Shown: one piece after another, positions 7,769 to 15,377 of the stretch | How the letters are laid out: each line of letters begins with the position of its first letter | Numbering within the stretch: position 1 is the stretch's first letter | The notes under the pieces: model-generated | What the model saw: only the letters and a program-made list of their open reading frames with translations | Databases searched by the model: none | What the model was told of the DNA's origin: nothing | Program-made: the position numbers and the translations under genes | From: an uncultured Gardnerella sp. | GTDB lineage: Bacteria > Actinomycetota > Actinomycetes > Actinomycetales > Bifidobacteriaceae | Assembly (NCBI GenBank): GCA_947252975.1 | Contig: CAMXWX010000012.1 | Location: 1-27,891 of the forward strand | Direction of reading: 5' to 3' | DNA: 27,891 nt

Positions 7769-7803
7769 ATAAATTGCAATCGCGCAAAACGAAAAGAGAT
7801 ACC

Positions 7804-8646
7804 ATGAAGATTATAGAACGCCAAATTAAAGGCATTGATGGCAGTAACGCGCTTCTAACTGCATATGTTTTAGACGATAATTTAGACAGCGAAGGGGATC
7901 AAACGAGACCAGCAGTGCTGATTTTGCCAGGCGGCGGATTCTTGCGCGTTTCTAATCGAGAAGCAGAGCCTATTGCTATGAAGTTTGCTGCCGCTGGATT
8001 CCACGCTTTTGTTTTGCGATACTCGCTTGTGCCTAGTGCACACCCTACTCAGCTTTTGGAAGCCGCAGAAGCTATGAGCTTAATTCGCGAAAACGCAAAA
8101 GAATGGCATGTAGATGCGCAAAAAGTGGCGATTATTGGATTCTCTGCAGGAGGCCATGTTGCCGCGAATCTTGCGACTAGCGTTAGCGACGATGTTGAAG
8201 AAGCAAATGGATACAACGCAAATGATGTTCGACCAAATGCTCTTATGCTTGCTTACCCAGTGATCTCCGCTGGCGAATACGCGCATAAGCCAACTTTCGA
8301 TCGTCTTTTTGGAGACGTAGATTCTAGTACTCGCGAGCAACTAGTGGAGCAGCTTTCGTTGGAAAATCACGTGGATTCTAAGACTCCGCCTGTGTTCGTT
8401 TGGCAAACAATTACGGACCAGACGGTTCCAGTTCAAAACTCGATTATGTTTGTAGATGCGTGCGTTAAAGCTGGCGTAAGCGTGGAAGCGCATTTGTTCC
8501 CTAAGGGTCCGCACGGCTTGGCTTTGGCGGTTAAAGAAACAGCTAAGCGCGATGAGAATGGCGCAGTAATTCCTGAATTTGTGCAGCCAGAAGTTCAACA
8601 GTGGATTGATCTTGCTTGCGATTGGCTGAATCGCACTTTTGCATAA
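7804..8646 (+). CDS. Alpha/beta-hydrolase, acetyl esterase/lipase type
   Basis: A 280-residue cytosolic alpha/beta hydrolase of the Aes / BD-FAE group, which hydrolyses short acyl esters, often acetyl groups on sugars or small molecules. The oxyanion-hole motif is LPGGGF (41-46) in place of the classic HGGG. The nucleophile is Ser114 in GFSAGGH, and the acid and base are probably Asp205 (TITDQTVP) and His237 (GPHGLAL). ATG 7804 is preferred over an in-frame ATG at 7774 because of AAAGAG just upstream and because homology-like sequence starts there. There is no signal peptide. The gene appears monocistronic. Substrate is unknown. Confidence 0.9.
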   Translation: MKIIERQIKGIDGSNALLTAYVLDDNLDSEGDQTRPAVLILPGGGFLRVSNREAEPIAMKFAAAGFHAFVLRYSLVPSAHPTQLLEAAEAMSLIRENAKEWHVDAQKVAIIGFSAGGHVAANLATSVSDDVEEANGYNANDVRPNALMLAYPVISAGEYAHKPTFDRLFGDVDSSTREQLVEQLSLENHVDSKTPPVFVWQTITDQTVPVQNSIMFVDACVKAGVSVEAHLFPKGPHGLALAVKETAKRDENGAVIPEFVQPEVQQWIDLACDWLNRTFA

Positions 8647-8691
8647 TCTAACTTCGATGCGCGCTTAGACCGCGCAAACGATTACCTGCCA

Positions 8692-8808
8692 TGTAGTGCG
8701 TTTGTACCTAATTTACGGCGTGTCGCGATACAAACACACTACACAAACACACAAAACTGTAGTGTGTTTGTATTTGATTTTGATGTTTTTTGATACAAAC
8801 GCACTACA
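8692..8808. repeat. Two consecutive palindromic elements (TGTAGTG class)
   Basis: Element one (8692-8743, 52 bp) opens TGTAGTGCGTTTGTA and closes TACAAACACACTACA. Element two (8758-8808, 51 bp) opens TGTAGTGTGTTTGTA and closes TACAAACGCACTACA. Each forms a roughly 15-bp stem. They fill the gap between the convergent esterase and fhs genes, where they could stop transcription in both directions, although no T run follows. Similar units occur at 26972-27051. Confidence 0.85.
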
Positions 8809-8818
8809 GAAATTTTAA

Positions 8819-10336
8819 TCACACGATTTTTGGCATAGGAGTTGTTAGTGAAGCTGTAAGGTTGACTTGCACAACCCCAGCTCCAGCGTGAACTTCTACT
8901 TTTTTAAGCGTTACAGTGCGAGAATCCGCAGGCGCGTGATCGTCATCTGTCATGGTTGCTGGCGACTTTACAGCAACAAGAGCCAAGCTATCAAAATCAA
9001 CACCAGCCTTATTGCACAAATCCTGCGCTTCCTTCAACGAATCAGCAAAACCTGCTTTGTCGATTACGCGCTCAACAGGCACACCATACGCCTCGGAGCA
9101 AAGCAGATTAATACGCTCGCGAAGCGACTTTCCGCGGCGGCTTTGCGGAACTTTCGTTTCAGCATCCGCAGTGATTACAGACACAAAATCGTCTAGCTGA
9201 TCTGCCAATCCATCTCCGCCGTCTCGGAAAAGATTGCCAACAATCGGCTTACGGAATCCTAAAGTCTTAGCTTGCTCAAGCAAATCTGGAACCTGCTCAT
9301 CTTCGCCTTCCCACAAATTAATAAGAGGGAACGTAGGAATATTAAGCGACTCAAGGCGCGAAACGTGGAACGGGTAACGCCATGCAAGAGTTTCGTCATC
9401 TTGCCAAGTAGTGGCTCGAGTAACAACAACCGCAGCAGCAGGCCACTTTGCCCCAAACTCGCGAGCAGCAATATCTAGCCACTTTTGCGCGCCGGCATCC
9501 GTTCCATACCCTGCTTCCACAACAACAACATCGTGCAACGCGCAAGCCATCTCAACGCTCACAAGGCTTGGAATACCAAGCGAAACGTTGGCAAATGGCC
9601 CGCAATGAACGTAAATCGGAGAACCATTAATCGTCTCAGTTTTTGCAGGCTTTACAGCATCTGCAAGAATATTTGTGATTCGCCACAAGTCAACAAAATC
9701 GCCAAATTTAACAGGATTCCCGTCTTTTGTACCAGCAATCATAGAAGATACGCGATTTGCTATTTCTTCCATGCTTCGCGAAAGAACTACGATTTGCATA
9801 AGCTCACAAGTTGGCGTTAACACAACGCGCTCCGCAACCGTGCCCTTGCCAAAATCAACAGCAATGCTACGTAAAGATCGCGAAGGCACTTCGCTTACAC
9901 GCGGCACTAAAATCGTGTCTAAAATACCCTCGTCAATCGCCTTTTCTGCAAAAGAAACAAGCAAATTTTGCGCGCATTCAATAGCCGCCATTTCTCCGCA
10001 CAATCCCCAGTCAATCAACTCTGGGTGCGAAAGCGAGGACTTTCCGCCGCCGCTAGCGCCGCCTTTTGAACCAGCTGCAGTAATTCCCATGCTTGGCTGC
10101 CTCAAAACAGCCGCAGCATCTACTCCACGTTCGCGCAACGCGTCTACAAGCGCAATAGTGGTGGTTGTTTTGCCCTCTCCTCTAGAAGCCTTAAGAGGAG
10201 TATCAGCTGTAACAAGTAGCACTTTACCGTGCTTTTTTTGCTCGCTTGGATTCTTCTTTAGATAATCCATAAATCCAAAAGCGTCGATTTTTTTAACCAG
10301 TCCAAATTGTGCAGTAAACGAATCAAGAATGCTCAT
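8819..10336 (-). CDS. fhs: Formate--tetrahydrofolate ligase
   Basis: A 505-residue enzyme making 10-formyl-tetrahydrofolate from formate, THF and ATP, feeding purine and formyl-Met synthesis. The P-loop is SRGEGKTTTT (51-60). Other family signatures are MGITAAGSKGGASGGG, the THF-site region, and HCGPFANVSLG. It is shorter than the common 550-560 residues. ATG 10336 is preferred to GTG 10345; a GGGG lies only 3 nt before it, so the start is not firmly fixed. Upstream minus-strand TATAGTATAAAA (about 10460-10475) is a plausible promoter. It follows the C69 dipeptidase gene but is separated by 214 bp. Confidence 0.95.
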   Translation of the reverse strand: MSILDSFTAQFGLVKKIDAFGFMDYLKKNPSEQKKHGKVLLVTADTPLKASRGEGKTTTTIALVDALRERGVDAAAVLRQPSMGITAAGSKGGASGGGKSSLSHPELIDWGLCGEMAAIECAQNLLVSFAEKAIDEGILDTILVPRVSEVPSRSLRSIAVDFGKGTVAERVVLTPTCELMQIVVLSRSMEEIANRVSSMIAGTKDGNPVKFGDFVDLWRITNILADAVKPAKTETINGSPIYVHCGPFANVSLGIPSLVSVEMACALHDVVVVEAGYGTDAGAQKWLDIAAREFGAKWPAAAVVVTRATTWQDDETLAWRYPFHVSRLESLNIPTFPLINLWEGEDEQVPDLLEQAKTLGFRKPIVGNLFRDGGDGLADQLDDFVSVITADAETKVPQSRRGKSLRERINLLCSEAYGVPVERVIDKAGFADSLKEAQDLCNKAGVDFDSLALVAVKSPATMTDDDHAPADSRTVTLKKVEVHAGAGVVQVNLTASLTTPMPKIV

Positions 10337-10359
10337 ATTCCCCACTTTCAGGCAAAACG

Positions 10360-10437
10360 CCTAATAGACGCTCAACAACAAATACTCAACAACAAACGTT
10401 CAATAACAGATGCTCAATAAACGCTCAATAATAAACG
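10360..10437. repeat. Degenerate tandem repeat in the fhs leader
   Basis: About five imperfect copies of a 13-18-bp unit around CGCTCAACAACAAA / CGTTCAATAACAGA / CGCTCAATAATAAA lie directly upstream of fhs. Confidence 0.6.
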
Positions 10438-10550
10438 CGCATAGCTAATGTAAATGAACAATTTTTATACTATACGATTGCATAGGCGTGGTATAGCAAT
10501 ATTACATTAAAACTATGCGCGTTATTAGTAACGTCTATAACGGCTTGCGA

Positions 10551-12158
10551 TTAGTGATCGGAGCGATTAAAGCCATTCTTCATACGCATGCTAGTTATGT
10601 ACAGAACTGTATCGAGCAAAGAATCGGTTTCTTTCTTCAACTTTGCAGCCATACCCTCGTTCGCTTTAGCCAAAGCCGCGCGCACGTCTTCGTTTCTAAG
10701 CTGCGCAATAATAGCATCCACATTCCGAACTAAATCATCGTAATCTTCGCCTTCATCACCTTCGCGCTCTGGCTCGTAATCTTTCAAAGAAACGCCAAGA
10801 ATCTTTGCAACAGCAGCATCCGTAGACTTAACCATTGCGTGGCCAAGAGAACCAACAACTTCTTGGTAACGCTCAATCGCATTTGCAGTGTCGTTAAATG
10901 CAGCATCCGCAAGAGCTGCAATAATGCGATTTTCCCAATAGAAGTTTTCGCTTGTTACGCGAGTAGTTGTATCTTCCAAATACTTTGGAGTTTCGTTTAC
11001 ATTTGCGTAGAACGGAACTAAAGCATTAAACGGGTTAGAGCCGTACGCCATCCACTGAATTGTGCGGAACGCTTCTGGCATGTAAGGGCGGATTTGCATA
11101 ACAGCCAGCTGGCTTTGGCGATTAATGCCGATTGGGCGGAAAAGATGACGCGTATGCTCATCGCCAAGCTTGCCGTAAGGATCGTACTCAGTTCCCTGAT
11201 AGTGCGAGCTAAGCACGTACTTAACGTCTTCAACAGTCACTTTGCGCTCAGGCTGACGCGCCCACGGAATGTCGTTGCTATCTGGCTTATGATCCGCGTC
11301 TTTACCATCCCACACTTCGTCATAAGGATTCAAGAAACGCTCCATAAACCATGCGCGCGGCGTGTTGTACACATGATCAGCGTCTGAATGAGAACCGAAA
11401 GCATCTCGAGGATTAAATGGCGAAGCATTTTCTACCGACAAATCCAAGTGGTTTTCTTCAATAAACTCAAGCAAATCAGCCGAGCACATGTGCTCTTCTT
11501 GATCTGCCAAAGCGTCTTCCAAATCGAACTCGTCGATTCCAAGCTGGTTTGGCATAACAACATACGCCTCGTCTGGCACACGCTTAGCAATCCAGTGGTG
11601 TCCGCCAACAGTTTCCATCCACCAAATCTCGTTTACATCCGAGAACGCAACGCCGTTCATCTCGTAAGTGCCGTACTTTTCTAGCAACGCGCCCAAACGC
11701 TCAACGCCTTCGCGAGCGCTACGAATATAAGGCAAAACAAGCGTTAAGAAGTCTTCTTCGCCAATTCCGCCAGACACTTCTGGCTTATAATCAGCGTCAC
11801 CTTCTTTGCCTTGCGCTTTTTGAAGCTCCACCATTGGGTCTGCGCCCAGCACGCGCTCGTTGGATGTAAGCGTTTCGGTAGCGCTCATTGCCACGTTTGC
11901 TTCGTTAACGCCAGCTTCTCCCCAAATTCCTTCGCGCAAGTCTGCGTTTGGAACGCTTGTGTATTGCATTGGATTATCTGGAAGCTCTACTGTTACGTGG
12001 CTAAGCACGGACTTATAAACGCGAGGCTGGTCTTGTGGCTTTACTACCACTAAGCGCTTTGGGTTAAACTCTCCATTTGCGGAGTCTTCGTTACGCGCAA
12101 TAAGCGTGGAGCCGTCGTAGCTCGCTTTGCGTCCTACTAAAATTGTTGTGCATGCCAT
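10551..12158 (-). CDS. pepD: C69 family dipeptidase (PepD type)
   Basis: A 535-residue Ntn-hydrolase-fold dipeptidase. The start MACTTILVGRKASYDGSTLI places the catalytic Cys at position 3, as expected for bacterial PepD; the following ARNEDSANGEFNPKR is also typical of the family. The C-terminus is helical and charged with no membrane segment, so the enzyme is probably cytosolic and releases amino acids from dipeptides, complementing pepC. AGGGG at 12167-12171 lies 8 nt before ATG 12158. The 200-bp leader is very AT-rich with repeated GATTATTTT-like units. Confidence 0.93.
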   Translation of the reverse strand: MACTTILVGRKASYDGSTLIARNEDSANGEFNPKRLVVVKPQDQPRVYKSVLSHVTVELPDNPMQYTSVPNADLREGIWGEAGVNEANVAMSATETLTSNERVLGADPMVELQKAQGKEGDADYKPEVSGGIGEEDFLTLVLPYIRSAREGVERLGALLEKYGTYEMNGVAFSDVNEIWWMETVGGHHWIAKRVPDEAYVVMPNQLGIDEFDLEDALADQEEHMCSADLLEFIEENHLDLSVENASPFNPRDAFGSHSDADHVYNTPRAWFMERFLNPYDEVWDGKDADHKPDSNDIPWARQPERKVTVEDVKYVLSSHYQGTEYDPYGKLGDEHTRHLFRPIGINRQSQLAVMQIRPYMPEAFRTIQWMAYGSNPFNALVPFYANVNETPKYLEDTTTRVTSENFYWENRIIAALADAAFNDTANAIERYQEVVGSLGHAMVKSTDAAVAKILGVSLKDYEPEREGDEGEDYDDLVRNVDAIIAQLRNEDVRAALAKANEGMAAKLKKETDSLLDTVLYITSMRMKNGFNRSDH

Positions 12159-12330
12159 ATTTGCATCCCCTATTTTCTAATTTTTGATTATTTTGGCTAT
12201 TTGATTATTTTAGATAATTTTGTTTGTTTAGATTAGTTTTGCTTATTTTTGACTATTTTACACACGCGCATCTAGTCGTAAGCTGCTTGCGATTTGCCAG
12301 CGCGAAGTCATATAAAGCCTAAACCCTATA

Positions 12331-12364
12331 CTCTAAACCTTAAGCTCTAAACCTTAAACTCTAA
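12331..12364. repeat. 14-bp tandem repeat at the 3' end of the PEBP gene
   Basis: CTCTAAACCTTAAG (12331-12344), CTCTAAACCTTAAA (12345-12358) and a partial CTCTAA copy that overlaps the stop codon of the PEBP-like gene. Confidence 0.75.
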
Positions 12365-12912
12365 GCTTTTCCTCGCAAATATAATCCGTTAACGTCTACA
12401 TACGAATCATAATGCCTGATTTCATTCATCATCTCGTTAAGATAGAAGCCCTCTTTAAGATTTGGAAGAGGTTTTTGCGTACCGAACACTTCTAGCATGT
12501 AGTCGTGATCCTTGTCTGGCGGCTGCGGACCGTTGTAACGCATAGTAATAGAAGGGTCCGTGCATCCCACAAATCGGCTAGCTTGCGAGTTTCGCCCTTG
12601 TACAACTTCTGGAATCATGGTTGGCATTGTGCGAGAAAAGTCTTGCGGAATTTGCAAAGCGCGCGAGTCGTTAAAGTCAAACATAAGCGCTTCCACTGGA
12701 ACATTTGCTACAACCCAATGAATCCACTGGAATCCGCACACTGGTATAGCGTCGTCGTCTACAAATCGCCAATGCAAATAGTGCACAAAATCAGGCAACT
12801 TGTCTACATAAAATGGAAAAGATACGACTGGAACGCCGTTAATCTTGTTTTCTTCCGGCGCAGCTTTTGCAAAGTTGTCTGGAATAGTGGTGAAATCTGT
12901 AGAAATATTCAT
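12361..12912 (-). CDS. YbhB/YbcL family (PEBP, Raf-kinase-inhibitor-like) protein
   Basis: A 183-residue cytosolic protein of the phosphatidylethanolamine-binding-protein family. The recognisable motifs are the core strand FQWIHWVVANVP and the loop MRYNGPQPPDKDHDYMLEVF, which form the anion-binding pocket. Bacterial members have no well-established reaction. No Shine-Dalgarno sequence is seen before ATG 12912. A GATACT about 6 nt upstream could be a -10, which would make this mRNA leaderless. The neighbours are the C69 dipeptidase gene downstream on the same strand (202-bp gap) and a 514-bp repeat region upstream. Confidence 0.92.
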   Translation of the reverse strand: MNISTDFTTIPDNFAKAAPEENKINGVPVVSFPFYVDKLPDFVHYLHWRFVDDDAIPVCGFQWIHWVVANVPVEALMFDFNDSRALQIPQDFSRTMPTMIPEVVQGRNSQASRFVGCTDPSITMRYNGPQPPDKDHDYMLEVFGTQKPLPNLKEGFYLNEMMNEIRHYDSYVDVNGLYLRGKA

Positions 12913-13002
12913 AATTTAAGTATCTACTACCGCTGTGACTATACGAAAAAGCAGATCATGTCGCTCGCGCGGTCTATGCACTAAAAAGCGCGTAGAAAAA
13001 AC

Positions 13003-13105
13003 TTCCGCACTTTGTACCAAATTTGACCTAAAAATGGTACAAAACCCGGAATTATTTTCCGCACTTTGTACCAAAATCCACACAAATTTGGTACAAAACC
13101 CGGAA
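13003..13105. repeat. Tandem pair of 49-bp palindromic elements (TTCCG class)
   Basis: Unit one is 13003-13051 and unit two 13057-13105. Both open TTCCGCACTTTGTACCAAA and close GGTACAAAACCCGGAA, so each can fold into a hairpin. Both are exactly 49 bp, with a 5-bp spacer. The same unit and spacer size recur at 25316-25418. Confidence 0.85.
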
Positions 13106-13138
13106 AATCGTTCGAGCGCGGTTACGCCAAGCTAGGTA

Positions 13139-13226
13139 GAGATTCGAGATTTTTTGCAGCGGATGAAGCGAACCTCAGCGCCGAAGGTGGTGATTCGCTG
13201 AAGTAGCAAGAAAAATCGAGAATCTC
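13139..13226. repeat. Large nested inverted repeat
   Basis: GAGATTCGAGATTTTTTGC (13139-13157) pairs imperfectly with GCAAGAAAAATCGAGAATCTC's complement arm (13206-13226). Inside it AGCGAA (13167-13172) pairs with TTCGCT (13194-13199) and CCT pairs with AGG. The result is a three-level hairpin of about 88 nt. A related motif (AGCGAATCGAGGTGAT) is in the mosaic at 21698-21749. Confidence 0.65.
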
Positions 13227-13365
13227 GGCGATAAAAGCTACGCAAAAGTCCTAGATATCCAGAAGGTTTGATGTATTTCTCTACGAGCAATAAATAGCGC
13301 CGTACTAAAACCTAAAACCTTAGAATATTAACGTTCATAAACTATACGCAAAAGTGCGCGTCACT

Positions 13366-13398
13366 TGCGAGGAGAGAAATACTCAAACCTCGCGCAAC
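13366..13398. repeat. Inverted copy of the 33-bp repeat at 2772-2804
   Basis: TGCGAGGAGAGAAATACTC onward is the reverse complement of 2772-2804 with a single mismatch (C for T). Confidence 0.85.
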
Positions 13399-13426
13399 AG
13401 CAAATAGAGAAAATCGCTCGCGCGCG

Positions 13427-14614
13427 TTAAAGCGAGCATAAAAGCGCTTCAAAAACAAGCGTTGCGTTGCCATTCCCAGCAATCCGCTTTTTAGCCACAG
13501 CAAGCGCATCAAGACATTTAAGCGCGCGCTCTGCTGTAATTTTTTTAGAAAGCTGCATAATCTCTGCTTTAAATTCTTGATTCACAAGTGGTGTTTGTAA
13601 TTGCGCATTATTTAGCACAACAAGCACATCTCTGTACACGCTGCAAATCGCATCTATTGCGCGGTTTAGAACATCTCTGCTTACGCGAGTCACTTTGCGC
13701 TTAACGTCGTCTTTTTTGCCAATCGCATTGTATGCGCTACGAATTTTAGGCGGAATTTTATCTGTTGGCTTAATGCCATTTATGCGCAAAAACTCGCTTT
13801 GCTCGACTTCAACAGATTTTTGCACTTCATCTTCTGCCTGGCTTTTAGCGTCTTCGATTAGCGTTTGCGCAAGCATAATCGCATCTATTGCGCGTCCAAG
13901 TCGCAAAACGCTAGCCACAAGCTCTTCTCGCCTGCTTCTAGCACGCTCGCTTGTAGCATAAAGCATTGCTAAATCAACGTTTCCTTGAGCTATGCGAGCC
14001 ACATTTTCCGCTGTTTTTGCATCCACATTCGAGCGTTTTTGCACGTATTCTTGAACATCTTGGTCGCTTGGTTGCGCCAAATTCACTATTTGAGACCTAG
14101 ACCTAATTGTTGGCAAAACATCCGCTGCGCTTGCTGCGCAAAGAATCCAGATTGTGCGAGGTGCTGGCTCTTCGATTTCTTTTAGCAAAACGTTTGTTGT
14201 GCGCTCAAGCATGCGCCCAACGTCTTCGATTATTATGATTCGCCACGGCGCAACACTTGGCATTTGCTCCGACATGGACACGATTTCGCGCACTTCGTCA
14301 ATGCTTACTGTAACTTTGTCTGTGCTTAAAATGTTTACGTCTGGGCTTGTTCCAGCCAATACTTCACTTGCGATTTTATCTGGATTTATTTGAGTATTTA
14401 TTTGAGTGGTGGAATTTTCGGCGGCTCGGTTGCTTGCGATTTTTCCGCGCGATTGCAATGCTGCTGCAAACGCTCTTGCCACTTTTGCGCACCCAAATCC
14501 AGCTGCACCGCAAATAAGCCACGATTGCGCGATTTTGCTTGAATCGCCTTGCGCTACTTTTTTAAGACGCTCAACAACTTGCGATTGACCAACTACCGAT
14601 TCCCAAACGTCCAT
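13427..14614 (-). CDS. holB: DNA polymerase III subunit delta'
   Basis: A 395-residue AAA+ clamp-loader subunit that helps open the sliding clamp. It begins with the usual VWESVVGQSQVVERLKK. The P-loop is degenerate (GAAGFGCAKVARA, no GKT), as expected for delta', which does not hydrolyse ATP. The region IIIIEDVGRMLERTTNVLLK corresponds to the sensor/Walker B part, followed by EEPAPRTIWILCA and PTIRSRSQ. It is the last gene of the topA-tmk-holB operon, 26 bp after tmk, a common actinobacterial order. The gap is a tandem repeat that supplies AGGA sequences as possible ribosome-binding sites. Confidence 0.93.
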   Translation of the reverse strand: MDVWESVVGQSQVVERLKKVAQGDSSKIAQSWLICGAAGFGCAKVARAFAAALQSRGKIASNRAAENSTTQINTQINPDKIASEVLAGTSPDVNILSTDKVTVSIDEVREIVSMSEQMPSVAPWRIIIIEDVGRMLERTTNVLLKEIEEPAPRTIWILCAASAADVLPTIRSRSQIVNLAQPSDQDVQEYVQKRSNVDAKTAENVARIAQGNVDLAMLYATSERARSRREELVASVLRLGRAIDAIMLAQTLIEDAKSQAEDEVQKSVEVEQSEFLRINGIKPTDKIPPKIRSAYNAIGKKDDVKRKVTRVSRDVLNRAIDAICSVYRDVLVVLNNAQLQTPLVNQEFKAEIMQLSKKITAERALKCLDALAVAKKRIAGNGNATLVFEALLCSL

Positions 14615-14620
14615 TGCTAA

Positions 14621-14650
14621 AGTCCTAGAGTCCTAAAGTCCTAAAATCCT
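14621..14650. repeat. 8-bp tandem repeat covering the tmk stop and holB ribosome-binding site
   Basis: AGTCCTAG, AGTCCTAA and AGTCCTAA followed by AATCCTT lie head to tail. On the coding strand each unit reads TTAGGACT and offers an AGGA. The array covers the tmk stop codon and ends 7 bp before the holB start. Confidence 0.8.
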
Positions 14651-15357
14651 TGATTTTCTGGCGATTCTGGCGATTTTTCGCAACAGTAACGCACACCAGC
14701 ATCATCCATCAACTCGCACACGTCTTTAGCAATCAACTTCGATAAATCGCAAGCTGGCAAAGTGGCGTCTAAAACGCAAAATCTTTGCGCGTTTTTTTCA
14801 GCAAGATCCAAAAACGCTTCACGCGTTCGGCGTGCAAAATCAAGCCCTGCACTTTCCATGCGATCCGCCTGCCCATGCAATCGCACAGCAGCATCTTTCT
14901 CGCTCATATCTAGCAAATACGTGCGATTTGGCCAAAGGCAATTAGACGCCCACTCGCTTAAATCACGCACATCTTGCAAAGTGAGTTCGCGCCCACCCGA
15001 TTGGTACGCTAGCGAAGAATCAATGTAGCGATCCGTTATAACAACCGCACCGCGCTGCAACGCTGGAATAATGATTTGCGCAGCATGTTGAGCGCGATCC
15101 GCCGCAAAAAGCAGCGCCTCTGCACGCGCAGAAATCGCTCCACCATGCAAAAGAATATCTCGCAACTGTTTTCCTAATTGCGTGCCGCCAGGCTCTCTAG
15201 TAACAACAACCTCGAGTCCGCGCGCTTGCAAAAAATCGCGCAAAGCTTCGACTTGCGTGGTTTTTCCAACGCCGTCTATACCTTCAAAAGATATAAAAAC
15301 ACCCTTAAGACCATTGTTTAAGCCGCTAATCCCGCTGTTTTTAACACATATAGCCAT
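14641..15357 (-). CDS. tmk: Thymidylate kinase
   Basis: A 238-residue P-loop kinase making dTDP from dTMP. The P-loop is [11 protein letters not shown] (24-34), followed by [13 protein letters not shown], the [11 protein letters not shown] motif at the nucleotide/substrate site, and a short LID with QADRMES. Start ATG 15357 has AGAGG 8 nt upstream and lies 20 bp after the topA stop, so the two are co-transcribed. The C-terminal 25 residues ([20 protein letters not shown]) are a poorly ordered extension. Confidence 0.95.
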   Translation of the reverse strand: MAICVKNSGISGLNNGLKGVFISFEGIDGVGKTTQVEALRDFLQARGLEVVVTREPGGTQLGKQLRDILLHGGAISARAEALLFAADRAQHAAQIIIPALQRGAVVITDRYIDSSLAYQSGGRELTLQDVRDLSEWASNCLWPNRTYLLDMSEKDAAVRLHGQADRMESAGLDFARRTREAFLDLAEKNAQRFCVLDATLPACDLSKLIAKDVCELMDDAGVRYCCEKSPESPENQGF

Positions 15358-15377
15358 TTTGCATACCTCTACCAGGT

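Larger units (their letters stand above)
12913..13426. other. Repeat-rich intergenic region before the holB 3' end
   Basis: 514 bp without a credible gene. It contains the tandem pair of 49-bp palindromes (13003-13105), a larger cross-shaped inverted repeat (13139-13226) and the 33-bp inverted dispersed repeat (13366-13398). A TATACG at 13343-13348 was considered as a -10 but has no convincing -35. Confidence 0.6.

Noticed and set aside
9675..10265. A 196-codon plus-strand ORF inside fhs
   Set aside because: It is on the opposite strand of a well-supported conserved gene and shows no family motif or ribosome-binding site.
13003..13105. The evenly spaced 49-bp units as a CRISPR array
   Set aside because: Only two units per cluster, the gap is 5 bp, each unit is itself a palindrome, and no cas genes are present.
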